Of a stretch of 64,000 nucleotides of DNA, positions 33,831-44,611 are shown piece by piece. Below the pieces are notes generated by a model. It was not told the origin of the DNA and did not search any database. It worked only from the letters and a program-made list of their open reading frames with translations. Numbering within the stretch: the first letter of the stretch is position 1; each line of letters begins with the position of its first letter. Location: contig CM043947.1 of the NCBI GenBank assembly GCA_014529385.2, forward strand, positions 133,790,391 to 133,854,390. The letters run 5' to 3'. This DNA comes from Adiantum capillus-veneris. Taxonomy: Eukaryota > Streptophyta > Polypodiopsida > Polypodiales > Pteridaceae. The translations under genes were made by a program, and so were the position numbers.

Positions 33831-34158
33831 AAAGAATTTTGTACGAGCTATAGACATTGCCACACATGAGTGGTAAGACCTCCCAATTTATCAGTTTTTG
33901 TTCTCAAGTCCCATTTTTGTCCCGCTTCTCATGAGGTTACTAAGTACACTTGAAACCCAAGGTTTGAAAGTGGACCAAAAACTCCATTTCTGGTAAAAAT
34001 TTGGCCTACACCCTTTCTCTTCAAGGGGGGGTTACTGACATAGCACCAGGTTATGGATACACCAGAACTCCTTGGTTGTGAGAGAATCTAAAACCCACGG
34101 TTGACGAGGACAACACCAAAAACTCGAGGTATCATGAGTTGCATGTCTAGTTCGGGCT

Positions 34159-34170
34159 TGAGGGGGGGAT
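34159..34170 (+). promoter_or_regulatory. Polypurine tract of the nested element
   Basis: TGAGGGGGGGAT directly before the TGTTGGG start of LTR 2. Confidence 0.75.
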
Positions 34171-34331
34171 TGTTGGGTTTCCAAGCCCGTTGGAACATCT
34201 TCCCCGGAATGCAATTAAGAAGAAGTAGTTTGCATGATAATTTTTGCCTATATAAGTAAAAGTCTATACATCAATCAAAACAAAAGAGAATAACGTGAGT
34301 TGTTTTTTACTATAGTGTTGATCTCTCTCTC

Positions 34332-34389
<58 letters not shown>

Positions 34390-34456
34390 CTCTACATGCT
34401 CAGCTCCTCTCCATGGTAGTCCTTCGCCATCATCCACCCTAGCTCCAATCCTAACA
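34171..34456 (+). repeat. 3' LTR of the nested element
   Basis: 286 bp, matches 31806-32101 with scattered substitutions and a shorter (CT)n (34322-34386). Ends CTAACA before the CTTTT duplication. Confidence 0.93.
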
Positions 34457-34461
34457 CTTTT

Positions 34462-35263
34462 GGCACTAAGATTGGTCGTAGATTCCAAGGTGCATGAGGT
34501 ACAATGAATATTACCATTGGCTCAACTATAGATGAATCCACACACCCTATCTCATGTGGGCTCAAATGCAAAAACTTTTCCATGTTTTGCGAGCGTCTAT
34601 TCAAAGAATTTTCTTTCAATCTCTGTCAAGGAGTCATTGCTTCCAACTTTTAACATCTTCAATGAATCTTGTGTAAACTTGTGTCCAATTCTTTTTGGAT
34701 CTCAGAATTTAGGTTGCAAAGAAGTCTGGTCCATCTTTTCCTTGCAATCTATAGGCAAAGGTAGTGACACGGTTTCACCTTCTTTGTTGTAGTCTTGTAC
34801 TTCGTCTCCACTCGCACTTCTAGATCTTTTTGCACATTGAAGCACTCCTCATCTTTGAAAGACTCAATGATTCTATACATCTCCATAAAAGCTACTTTTA
34901 CCAAGTCATTTTCTTGTTGAGAACTAGAACCTGTTATAGTATTGATATCAACCATAGTATCTACAAAAGAAACCTCTTCAAAAACACCTAAAATGTACTC
35001 GTCTTTATCTAGCAAATCATGGTTTTGGTATTTTCTTTGTACACTATTTATGTATTGTTTTTTTCTTTCTTTAAATCTCCAAGCATTGTAAAAGATATTG
35101 ATCCATCCTTTGCTACTAAGACACCTATAGAAAAAGCTTTGTCTCTGTATGGATCACGCAATAACTTTTTTCTTCTTGTTGTCGTGCAACTCCACTTCCA
35201 TGATGGGAAAAAGAGCAAAGAAATGCAAGTAAAGCTTCTTTTAAGCCTACATTTATTGAGCAT
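34462..35263 (-). pseudogene. Protease-RT linker and RT start of the minus-strand Ty3 element
   Basis: Read on the minus strand from 35263: LLRDPYRDKAFSIGVLVAKD, then EYILGVFEEVSFVDTMVDIN, GSSSQQENDLVKVAFMEMYR, DLEVRVETKYKTTTKKVKP, and finally IVPHAPWNLRPILVPK at the insertion site. This is the region that in related elements links protease to reverse transcriptase. Several frame changes (35015, 34750, 34620) break it. Confidence 0.75.
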
Positions 35264-35676
35264 TGATCAGGGCTTGTTAACAGGCCAAGTTTAATGCTAA
35301 ATGTTTACCAAATGATGCGGCTTTAAGGGGCCAAAAATTATGATTTTTATGCTAAAAGTGGGTATATCTAAAGTGATAAGCAATGGGATTTTATGGACTA
35401 GAACTCTAGTGCTCAAAGTGCTCTACGAGCCTGTCTTTAGGGCTCGTCAATTGGAGCTATAGTGAGGAAGTTATGGTAGTTTGAAGTTGGGCTTGATTGC
35501 AGATCTGTACCGGATTGGGAAGTTTCTCTAATGAAGGGTTTAAGTTGGTATGAATTCATGGGACTCAAGTGCTTACTTTGTGGAGTGTATCAATCTTTTT
35601 ATATTGGCAATCAGATCTTTGGTTACCAAGATATTAATAGTTTAAGTTTCACATAGGGCCGGTTTCATATCGGTTT

Positions 35677-36116
35677 GGTCGCCTCTGTGAGTGCAATCTG
35701 GGGAGAGCTTAGAACTTTGGCCTCAAATCTCACCACATACCTGTGTTTGTCTTCATTGTCTTGTCCTATTGCCCATCCAATCCCCATTGGACTAGTGTCC
35801 ACTGTCACAATCACTAGTTTTCCACACTCATAGTCAATCTTCCTCAAAGTTGGTGAAGAGAGCAGCAATTGCTTCAACTTTATCATAACTTTTACATGTA
35901 CATCATTCCATTGAAACCTTTGGTTCTTCCTGATCAATTGATAAAGAGGATATGCGAGATGTGCATAATGTGGAATCCATATGAGATAGAAGATACATGC
36001 ACCAAGAAACCTTCTACCTCCGTGATATTTACGCATAATTCCTTCATCCTCTGTATTGCATCCACTTTAGTTGGACAAGTGTGCAATATGGTCGCCTCGG
36101 TGAGTGTGCAATCTGG
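35677..36116 (-). pseudogene. Second copy of the pol RNase H region, flanked by 25-27 bp direct repeats
   Basis: The minus strand at 36089-35702 encodes LIRKNQRFQWNDVHVKVMIK, TLRKIDYECGKLVIVTVDTS, GIGWAIGQDNEDKHRYVVRF, closely matching 31112-30760 of the host element. It is bordered by GGTCGCCTCTGTGAGTG-CAATCTGG (35677-35701) and the same string with G for T and a TG insertion (36090-36116). The copy is a fragment of about 390 bp from a related element, not a continuation of the host pol, since it lies upstream of the host RT on the minus strand. Confidence 0.8.
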
Positions 36117-36179
36117 TGATTTTAGACTTTGACTAGGATGTGGAATACATCGCACTTAATAGGACTATAAGTGTTCAAG

Positions 36180-36720
36180 GAGCACCTAATCTAAAATGTC
36201 ATCTTTTGTAGTGCATTGGTAATGGGGTACGCTTCCAGAGTTGTGTGCGAAACTACGGTGGACGGTATGTATGCAAAATGTGGTGATTGATAGTGCTTGG
36301 TTGGAAATAATGGAGCTCGGCACTGCTTTTGTCAACATTTTTGGATGCTCGGTAATGTTTTGGCCGATGCATATACCAAATGTGGTGCCGTTACGAAAGC
36401 ACATAAAGTTCTTGATGAGTTTTTGATTCAAAACGTCGTTAGATATGCCTAAAAGGGGATGCTACAAATGAATGCAGAGCAAGGCAATGCCTTAGTTGAT
36501 ATGTATACCAAATGTGATGCACTTCAGAGTGCTTAAGTGGAAAAAAAAAATTATGTCGTCTCTTGCAGTACATTTAACATAGCTACGGCATAGAACTTCT
36601 GAGCTAATTTTACAGAATGCAAAGGGAAGGCCTTTCACCCAATGCATTCACCTATACTTGCATCTTGGGGTCATGTGGCACTACCTTGGTGAACATGTAA
36701 ACTAAATGTGGTGCACTACA
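36180..36720 (+). pseudogene. PPR gene relic
   Basis: Translated fragments in several frames read MYAKCGD-like sequence near 36267, then CGAVTKAHKVLDEFLIQNVV (36385-36445), ALVDMYTKCDALQSA (36487-36533) and MQREGLSPNAFTYTCILGSC (36618-36677), then TKCGALQ. These are consecutive 35-residue PPR units (A-L-V-D-M-Y-x-K-C-G ... V-L/F-D-E ... N-V-V) with stops and deletions. The wording is typical of large PPR families in seed-free plants, by memory. It is inactive. Confidence 0.75.
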
Positions 36721-37619
36721 AAGGCCGCTCGAGGGGCTTACTGAGTGTGGAAGGGATAAAAATAATGGAGGAGGAAGTCGATAGGCATAGTAGCAGCATA
36801 AGGGGAGCAAGGAGCACTTTCTCTCTCTCTTTATCCCGCTCAACTATCCTCTCTCTTTTCCTCGACTAAGCAAGGGATAAGTGGAGGAGAAAGGAAACGA
36901 CTTAGGGAAGAAGAAGAAGAGACAAGGGAGCCGCTCTTTCTTCTTGGAGCAAGCAAGACATTCTCTCCCTCTCTTGGCCAGGGTTTTTGAGTTGCGAGAA
37001 GCAAGCAGAGCTCTCAAAGAAGGGCTCTCAGCAAGGAATATTGGCATGAGGGCATTAGGGAAACAAGGGAGGAAGGCTTGAAGTCGGTGAAGCATAAAGA
37101 AAGGGAGAGAAAACTCTCTTGAGCTCGAAAAGAGAAATCACCAAGGTCATATAGAGCTTGAAGGCAATTAGAGCAAGTCAATTAGAGGAGAAAGTTGAAG
37201 CTTGTGAGCGGCAATTAAGGCAGTGCAAAGCAAATATGATGATTGTTGACACAATGAACTTAAATGAAGGTTGCAGAATCCTGAAGGTAGTTCAAACAGG
37301 TCAATTTTGGAGCCGTTAACGGCCCAGTTAATTCTGTAAAGGGAGCTTAAACTCCTAGTTACCATGTAATCCAAGTGTTGGTGCTGCTAACATCCCACCT
37401 TGGCTAATAATTAGATTGTACTCAAAGCTTTACTCGATTAATTGATGATTACGTTGATTATCAAAGCTTTTAGTGTCTATTGTTCTCTCACTTCCACACC
37501 TCTCATAGCCAGAGGCCCCATGGGCCTTCCTGGTTCACGTTTTGAACACATATCCCTTGACATTGTACCTGTGCACTCCCGCAATAGTACTCGGCCAAAA
37601 CCCCTCATCTCCTTTGATC

Positions 37620-38052
37620 TCAAAACTCCTTTCTTTGTTTTAGTAGAGAATGATCTCTTAAGCTGTCACGATTTCTATCGCAAACTATCAAGAATTGAAC
37701 AGCTCGTTTTCCATCTTTTCTTTTGACCATGGCATTCGTAGATCCATCATCCAATACTTTTGTCTCCATTCGCGCTGCGATGATGTATGGTTGTCCAGGG
37801 ATTAGAGGATAGGTTGACATCTCTTGAACAAAGAAATTTTTCTCACCTTCACATCCCCTATGGTTACATTAACATTGGACAAGCACCATAGAGATCCCTA
37901 GATGAGCTGTTTGCAGCCCTAATCATCCACCCATGGTTGGTATCAATTGGCCACTCTCCCTTTATATAGAGACTCTTGGACATGAGGCTAATTTTTGAAC
38001 CATGGTCTATCAAGGCCACATAAGGCTCCTTGAGATCTCCCATTTTCACCAA
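37620..38052 (-). pseudogene. Aspartic protease of the minus-strand Ty3 element
   Basis: Frame 38052-37864 has YVALIDHGSKISLMSKSLY, in which the active-site triad reads D-H-G-S, followed by the conserved WPIDTNHGWMIRAANSS and GACP. Frame 37820-37620 continues YPLIPGQPYIIAARMETKVL and DGKRAVQFLIVCDRNRD. Together they form a retropepsin domain typical of this Ty3 lineage (ILGxPxI appears as IPGQPYI). Frame breaks lie at about 37830-37863. Confidence 0.78.
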
Positions 38053-38163
38053 GGCTTCCGTTGTAGCCCTTGTCCAATGGTTCCTAGAATAGTGGCTCTT
38101 ATGAGTGGCTTCCTCCTCATATTCATCTTCAAATTTAACATGTCTATTTTTTATGCTTGAAGA

Positions 38164-39069
38164 CTAGTAGCAGTTGACAACATTCTCATCTTCATCCCTT
38201 CGTTGTACTTGTATCACATGTATCTTTGAAGCACTCTCTTCATCTTTTGATTGGATAGACTTTGTTAAATCTTGTCGCTTTCTTCTTATGGTATCAATGA
38301 TATTCTCGTGGAACTCTCTCTTTGCAATGCAAAGGACTTCTCCCAATGTAAACTCCACCGTGCTATTTAAGATCCTTTCCTCTAAAACTTTCTTTAAATC
38401 TCTAGCAGCTTCAATGTATGATTGTAGCATGTATGATGGGATTTTTTCCTTGCTCTTTCTTTAGCTTGCTTCTCCTTTGTTGCAGCATCTCTCATTGGTA
38501 TATCTTGTGATGGAGGTTCCCTTGCCATGGGATATTGAGAGGTACCCGGATCCTTTCTTCCTCCACCTCTAGTAGCCCTCTTTGAGGGGGATTAATCCCC
38601 ATTTTCTCTCTTGCATTTTTCTTCAACAAGTGCCTTGTTGGTACGACACTTTGCAATGTAGGCATGCACTGACAAGGCATCTACAAGTTCATTCCACCTA
38701 GTCTCAAAACGGATACAATCTCTAGCTTCATGCAAGATTTATTTAATCAACTTTCCCTTTATAGCTAGCTCCATCGCAGATGGCCAAACATATTCACCAT
38801 CCTCACTCACATATTCAATAAATTTTGATCCTTTGAGCATGACTTGACCAGCCTTTAAGCCAAATACTGTTGCTTTAACCATCAAGATAGCATGACTAGT
38901 TGTCATGTCCTCAACTAGCTTTTTCATCCCTCCTTTGCCAATGTTGGTCGCCAAGGGCTTCCCTGTCTCACTAAGATGTATCTTTCCCTCTTTAAATAAG
39001 ACAAAATCTTTGTCCAAGGTATCTTTGGAGCTTTCACAGTCCCTTCTTGGATGGTCTGGGTTGTCACAC
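38164..39069 (-). pseudogene. Gag C-terminal region and zinc-knuckle second half, minus-strand Ty3 element
   Basis: The minus strand from 39069 reads CDNPDHPRRDCESS, the second half of a CCHC knuckle, then KDFVLFKEGKIHLSETGKPL, GGMKKLVEDMTTSHAILMVK, later EFTLGEVLCIAKREFHENII (38430-38164). The first half of the knuckle (NRCVWC) is at 42536-42560, on the other side of the 3.46 kb insertion. Order and distance fit a gag-to-protease spacer. Frames are interrupted at 38735, 38590 and 38460. Confidence 0.78.
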
Positions 39070-39503
39070 TGTAAGGTCCCTCCCTAAACCCTAGAACCAT
39101 TCAGAACTTTTTTAGCCTCGAAAATAATTTAGAAAAAGCAAGACCGACAAAGAATTCATGCAAACAACGAGACTTTACTCTAGAATGAAAAGACAAGGCT
39201 ATTTCAGATAAGAAATTACATCATCCCTATATTTTTCCAAAAAGATTAAGATTATTTTTATACTTCTTCGTCAAAAGTCGCGTGGGAACTGACCTTGATC
39301 GAGAACTAGGAGAAAAAGGGACAAACTTAATTGAAAGATAAAGTTAAGAGATAAGAACTAAGAATAAAAATTGGGGTCCAATAGGAATTAAGAAGAGAAT
39401 TGGGGTCTAATAGCATTTGAGAAGAGAAATAGGATCCAATAGCATTTTAGAAGAGAATTTGGGGTCCAATAGGAATTGATAAGAGAATTCCACCCACCAT
39501 TTT

Positions 39504-39513
39504 CTATATAAAC
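39504..39513 (+). promoter_or_regulatory. TATA box of the 3.46 kb unit
   Basis: CTATATAAAC in TTTTCTATATAAACACCCC, about 330 bp before the tandem array; the same layout as in the 3.9 kb unit. Upstream (39370-39490) GGTCCAATAG-AATT motifs recur four times, ending in a pyrimidine-rich leader. Confidence 0.6.
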
Positions 39514-39839
39514 ACCCCCTCTCCTTTGTATTTTTACACACATATTGCTAAGCTACTTGCATACTTGCCATGCTCAAGACTACGCTTAAGTAACTCAAGG
39601 TTTCCATTAACCCTTGCTCTTGCTCTCTCCCTCTCTTGAAGGCCAAACCCTCAACTCTCTTCCTCTCTTGAAGGCCAAACCCTTGAGGGTTTTGTGAAGA
39701 AGCTCCTCTCTCCTTCCTCTTCACCATAAATCCCTTTCCTTCCTCCTTGAGCCTCACATCTCTTCAAGAAGGACTTCAACCCCACATCCCTCTTGCTTAG
39801 AGGAGGTAATCTTCATTTCTAGTAGGTTTAATTAAATGT

Positions 39840-40690
39840 TTTTTAATACTAGGAAGGTTTATGTGCATCATTTTAGTTTTAAGCTTTAATGGAAACCTTG
39901 AAATTAGGGTAAGTGATAAGAGTATCTATGCATCATAAAGCTAAGCTTCAAAGATAGATTTGCACTCATAAGCTAAGCTTTAATGGTAACTTTGCACTTA
40001 GAAGTAAGCTTTAGTGATTACCTTGCATTTTTAGGTTTTAAGCTTTAATGGAAACCTTGCAATTAGTGTAAGTGATAAGAGTATCTATGCATCATAAAGC
40101 TAAGCTTCAAAGGTAGATTATCACTCGTAAGCTAAGCTTTAATGGTAACTTTGCACTTAGATGTAAACTTTAGCGATTACCTTGCATTTTTAGGTTTTAA
40201 GTTTTAATGGAAACCTTGCAATTAGGGTAAGTGATAAGAGTATCTACGCATCATAAAGTTAATCTTCAAAGGTAGATTTGCACTCGTAAGCTAAGCTTTA
40301 ATGGTAAATTTGCACTTAGAAGTAAGCTTTAGTGATTACCTTGCATTTTTAGGTTTTAAGCTTTAATGGAAACCTTGCAATTAGGGTAAGTGATAAGAGT
40401 ATCTATGCATCATAAAGCTAACATTCAAAGGTAGATTTGCACTCGTAAGTTAAGCTTTAATGGTAACTTTGCACTTAGATGTAAGCTTTAGTGATTACCT
40501 TGCATTTTTAGGTTTTAAGCTTTAATGGAAACCTTGCAATTAGGGTTAAGTGATAAGAGTATCTACGCATCATAAATTTAAGCTTCAAAGGTAGATTTTC
40601 TCTCTTAAGCTAAGAATTAATGGTAACTTTCCACTTAGGTGTAAGCCTTAGTGACTACCTTGTATTTTAGGTTTAAGCTTTAATGAAAAG
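39840..40690. repeat. Tandem array, 159-bp unit, about 5 copies
   Basis: TTAGGTTTTAAG begins at 40031, 40190, 40349 and 40508 (period 159) with partial copies either side. Each unit holds two AAGCTTTAATGG-type subrepeats (TAAGCTTTAATGGAAACCTT and TAAGCTTTAATGGTAACTTT), so an older half-unit duplication is likely. Confidence 0.93.
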
Positions 40691-42530
40691 CTCGAAAACT
40701 CATAAATTATAGGATGACCTTCTAGCTTCCTAAAAATGGAAAGCTAGGTACCATAAGAAAAGAGTAGTTGTCTAAGCTCGATAGAAGTAGTTCAATTTTT
40801 GGTATTGAAGAGTATTTCTAAAGTTTTCAATTTCAAGCTTGTTTGCAAATACGGGATGGAGGAGATAGGGGATAACTTCGCGGAATTGATCTCCGTGTTG
40901 TTTGAACCTTAAACTCTACAAGCTTCCATGGAGATGCCCCATGGATGGCAAAGGATTGCAAAAAAACCTGGGAATCGACAAAAATGGGGATTGAACTTAA
41001 AAAGTTGGCATTTCCGAAGAGACATTAACCATCAAATGCCTATGGCAAAAACTCGCTTGTATTTTCTAAATAAAATTGGTTGGTAGATAATTAATGAAAG
41101 TAGGAATTAAGGTCGATAAATGAATAAATCTGGAAATTATCAACTAGGAGTTAAAAGGAATCTCGAGAGGTGATAGGGATAGCCCATTCCAAAACATAGA
41201 TTTAACTAGGAGTTTTGAAGATTGTCTGGAAATGACCGGGAACCAAGATGGATCTTCTTGGGGTCAATTTGATTGAAAGGCCGGCCCATTGAGAGGATTC
41301 TCTTGGGGAACTTGTCGGAGATTGGTCCTTTTTGGCTAGGGCAGCGTAACCGGCAAGTTGTTATACCTAGGTCATTCATGCCCCAGGGATAAGGGATGAA
41401 TGGGTTTGTTTTATTTTTGCCCGTTCGGGTGAAGTACCCGCGGTATCTTATTGAAAATCGGCCATAATCCGGGTATGGCCTGATGCCAATGGTTGGATGA
41501 GAAGATTATACTCAGGGAGGATGATGTGAATTTAATTAAGGAAATTTGTTCGACATGGTTGCTTAAAAAGAAAGTGGAAAGGCTAGGAAATAGGGGCTAT
41601 CCTGTGCATCTATCACCAGATGGTGCTATACCTCTCGAAATAAAATGCTTAGGAAGGAATGCTTAAATTACTTGATGAGCCTTTCCCAAACACTTAATTC
41701 TGAGAAATATTGTGAAGGTGATGCCATTTTGATGGCTTGTAACCAATTATCTTGGCCTGAATGGGGAGGTAAGATGAATTGGTTGAATCTAAATGTGTTG
41801 CATGATTAATTAAGAAACTAGATACAAGTTAATTATAGCAGATAAAAGAAAGGAAATGAATTTAAAAGTTTCTAAATAAAGATCTGGTGGGAACAACCAG
41901 ATGAATTTCCCTGAACGAGGGTATGCAACAGATTGCATGCTGCTTGTTGTTTGATAATGTCTGATAGACTATTGTCTTCCTGATTTCGTAGTAGTTAAGT
42001 ACTACCTCGGGAAGGGATTTTCATGAAATGGTTCGGTGGGTGGGCGGATCCGGAGGGTCAAATGGCCGGATGTTGATTTAAAACTTTTATGTTAAACGCT
42101 AGGACTACGTGGGATAAAAATGGGTAATCGGGGACGAGCGAGACCAAGTAGGATTGCAAGATCCCTCTTCTTAGGGGAAAGTAATAACTGCCGTGCCTGC
42201 TTGTCAGGAAAAAGGGGTTATCGCCATGAACCAAGGGAGAACAAGAAAGCAAGAGCAGATCCTCAAGTTAAAAGATCAAGAGAATCAAGACTAAGGACCA
42301 CGATTTTGGGTGCGAAAAGCTGTCAAGGACAGATTGATTACGAGAAACGGATAGAATCATTGAACGAAGGGATGTACCCCCTTGGGTTGGAAATCGAGAT
42401 AGGCCAGAGTCCTGTCTGAGTGTCGGTCCCAAGTGGGAGGGATACCTGCAGATAGATCTACGTCATTCCCTGGAACGGTCTGGAGGACTGAGGGAGGTGA
42501 ATAGGGTCAAGTCTGGGTATGGCCCTCACA
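40691..42530 (+). other. Right part of the 3.46 kb unit
   Basis: No convincing gene. The 99-codon frame at 42120-42419 is basic, without a recognisable domain, and I do not call it. Confidence 0.5.
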
Positions 42531-42535
42531 CACAC

Positions 42536-43243
42536 CATACGCACCTATTTACAAACCCTTCTCTATTTTGAGGTCTTTGACTTGATGTCTCTCCATATGT
42601 TTGTCCCTTTTCTTCAAGACTTACTAGCTTTAATTTCAGCTCATGTATGCCCTTCACATGTTCTTCAATCATAGATTCATCATCCTTAGAAGCTACAATA
42701 GCAAGTTTTGGTTGCTTCTTAAAAACAGCAAAAATTGGAGCACCGTTGTTCACTACCATCTTGTCCTTTTTGTGCTATCTTTTTTCCAATAGAGAGACTG
42801 CATCTTGTACATCATTCCAACTTGTCTTCAAAGCTTGCTCTCTATCTTTTCCTTCCAAGAGAATCTCTAACCATTCTTTGATTTATTTGCCTGCTGCTTG
42901 TAGGAAAAGCTCTACCGTCTCCCTATCCAAGGAAGCATGTTCAGTTTGTGATAGTTGCACATACCGGCGCACAAACTCTCTAAGAAGCTCTATAGCAAAA
43001 ATCCCTTCTTTAGAGAGTTATTTTGGTCACACTCTTGGAATCCTCCATAAAGCAGTCTTTTTTTAAGGCAAGCTTGAATTCCTCCCAATTTCTTCCATGA
43101 GCATTTTGGATTGGCCTAATACGGTCTCTGATTTTGGGACTTCGAACCATGGATTCCTGACACACTCGGTTCAACTCCATTTTCATACAATCTTGTAGAT
43201 ACTTTGTGATGTCCTTGCCATCAAACTGGTAAATTCTCTTCAC
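42536..43243 (-). pseudogene. Gag N-terminal and central region, minus-strand Ty3 element
   Basis: The minus strand from ATG 43243 reads IYQFDGKDITKYLQDCMKME, then NAHGRNWEEFKLALKKDCFM, a capsid-type gag start in which a substrate-like FDGKDIT phrase precedes a helical domain. It continues with stops through REFVRRYVQLSQ, DAVSLLEKR, VVNNGAPIFAVFKKQPKLAI, EEHVKGIHELKLKLVSLEEK and ends at the half knuckle NRCVWC. The 5' leader 43244-43435 upstream holds nothing else. Confidence 0.75.
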
Positions 43244-43435
43244 AATGGACTACAGTGCTTTGATGGTTGAAATTTGGCTTCTTTCCGTTTCTTGTTTGTT
43301 GTTGTATATACATGGCAAGTGCTTGAAACATTCAAGCATGATTGAAAGATCAAAGTGCATCCCATGTGTATATGGATTTTCATTCATGGCTAACAAAGTG
43401 TGTAGATCAGTTCACAAACTCGCACCCCAGTAACT

Positions 43436-43452
43436 TCGCGTCGGTTTCACCA
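43436..43452 (-). promoter_or_regulatory. Putative primer binding site of the minus-strand Ty3 element
   Basis: Minus-strand TGGTGAAACCGACGCGA lies 4 nt inside the 5' LTR end. TGG start and position fit a primer site; I cannot name the tRNA. Confidence 0.5.
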
Positions 43453-43456
43453 GAAA

Positions 43457-44611
43457 TGTCAAAATGTGTGCGATCTAGATGGGAAGGTGCAAAACCTTTG
43501 GCTGTGAGAGTTCATGATGAGAGTCACAAACACTTTAAGATAAAGCATTTATGGAAAATCACCAACTCTATTTCTAAAGATGGCTAGAAAACTAAGAGCG
43601 TTCAGGACAAGATAGTCACAAACCCTCTTCCCTATTATGCTCAGAAATTGCTTGTTTTCATAGACGAGTTTGTGAGACGAAATGATCACCAATTCACATC
43701 CAAATTTACTTCAAAAGAGAGATTCAGAACACTAAACTTGAAACCATGAAATTTCAACTCTCATAAAAGCACAACTTTCAATCAAAACCCAAACCTCTTT
43801 CATGGTATCATGTAACCTCGCTCCTAATTCACATAGTCGTAACATCAAATAGCTGAAAGGAATACACGAGCTTCCACCTTCATGGAGACCATTTTCTGAA
43901 TTTATAGGGATTTAAGAGCTTCTAAAGTGAAACCCACTCACCATTTTCATAAGGGGAAACCTAATTCACTCCTTGACAAGCTCAAATACAAGATTGCAAA
44001 GAGGCGAGACTGCAGCACACATAGATTGGGCAACCATGGAAGCTATTGCACGGTAGTGATAAATTGCACGTTTTTTCTGTAAAAAGAAGCCCTATCTCTC
44101 TTCCCCGCAGCATTCTCAGCTGATGTGTCAATTTTTAGGCCACCCAAAAAATACAATTTTTGATGCGAAAAATCCCAAACGGAGTCAGAAAAATCCCTAA
44201 ATTTGTGGGATCACTCGCATAAGCACAAAAAGCATATATATGCATCATTTTCATCAATATACTATTTTGGGTCACTTTCCATGCAATTTTGCAACGACGT
44301 CTATGAGCTGCTATTTTTGGCAATTTTTGCCCGCATCACTCTTATAGATGAGATGAGTGTGCCACCATGAATCACTTGGAATATGTACATCGTAAACCAA
44401 AATAGGAATCTTATTAAGTAGGAAAGCACTCAAAGGTGCCACATCCAGGTCCACAACTCCTCGGATAGGTATGTACATGATAACCACCGTAGTAGCCGCT
44501 TCAGCATATATCACCATATACACATGATTGATTTTATTTCCAAACATCAAAAGGTGTCGAAAGTGAGGTGAATTTTTTTATTTCACACTATGTACATGCC
44601 ACAGCACGACA
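43457..44611 (-). repeat. 5' LTR of the minus-strand Ty3 element
   Basis: Homologous to 27726-28925 with many substitutions and a deletion near 44141; much more diverged than the chromovirus LTR pair, so the insertion is old. Plus-strand ends TGTCAAAATGTG and GCACGACA. Confidence 0.92.

Larger units (their letters stand above)
31801..34461 (+). mobile_element. Nested small LTR retrotransposon carrying a PPR gene scrap, CTTTT target duplication
   Basis: The element spans 31806-34456. LTR 1 is 31806-32101, LTR 2 is 34171-34456, both TGTTGGGTTTCC...CTAACA and both with a central (CT)n. CTTTT flanks both sides (31801-31805, 34457-34461). A methionine-tRNA-like primer site follows LTR 1 and a polypurine tract precedes LTR 2, so it is oriented plus, opposite to the host Ty3 element. 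It encodes no gag or pol and is non-autonomous. Joining the flanks at one CTTTT restores the host reverse transcriptase frame, which proves the insertion. Internally it holds a TIR transposon (32586-33279) and a PPR-like fragment. Confidence 0.93.
35264..37619. other. Mosaic insertion in the minus-strand Ty3 element, boundaries unresolved
   Basis: About 2.3 kb not explained by the host element separates its linker (to 35263) from its protease (from 37620). It contains a second, diverged RNase H-region scrap flanked by direct repeats, a PPR relic on the plus strand, purine-rich sequence at 36840-37160, and otherwise nothing recognisable. I found no convincing terminal repeats or target duplication. 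Confidence 0.5.
39065..42535 (+). mobile_element. LTR-type unit, 3.46 kb, inserted in gag; CACAC target duplication
   Basis: The unit at 39070-42530 starts TGTAAGGTCC and ends GGCCCTCACA (TG...CA, terminal inversion 8 of 10), flanked by CACAC (39065-39069, 42531-42535). Removing it with one CACAC rejoins the gag zinc knuckle in frame (CVWC to DNPDH), which fixes both ends. It contains a TATA box (39504-39513), a 159-bp tandem array and no gag-pol. The architecture and the TGTAAGGT start match the unit at 21667-25597; internal sequences have diverged beyond what I can align by eye. Most likely a solo LTR. Confidence 0.88.

Noticed and set aside
35019-35294. Plus-strand 91-codon frame
   Set aside because: Shadow of the minus-strand Ty3 linker coding sequence.
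39840-40690. Regular repeats considered as a CRISPR array
   Set aside because: The 159-bp units are contiguous, with no unique spacers, in a plant genome. The same holds for the 151- and 160-bp arrays.
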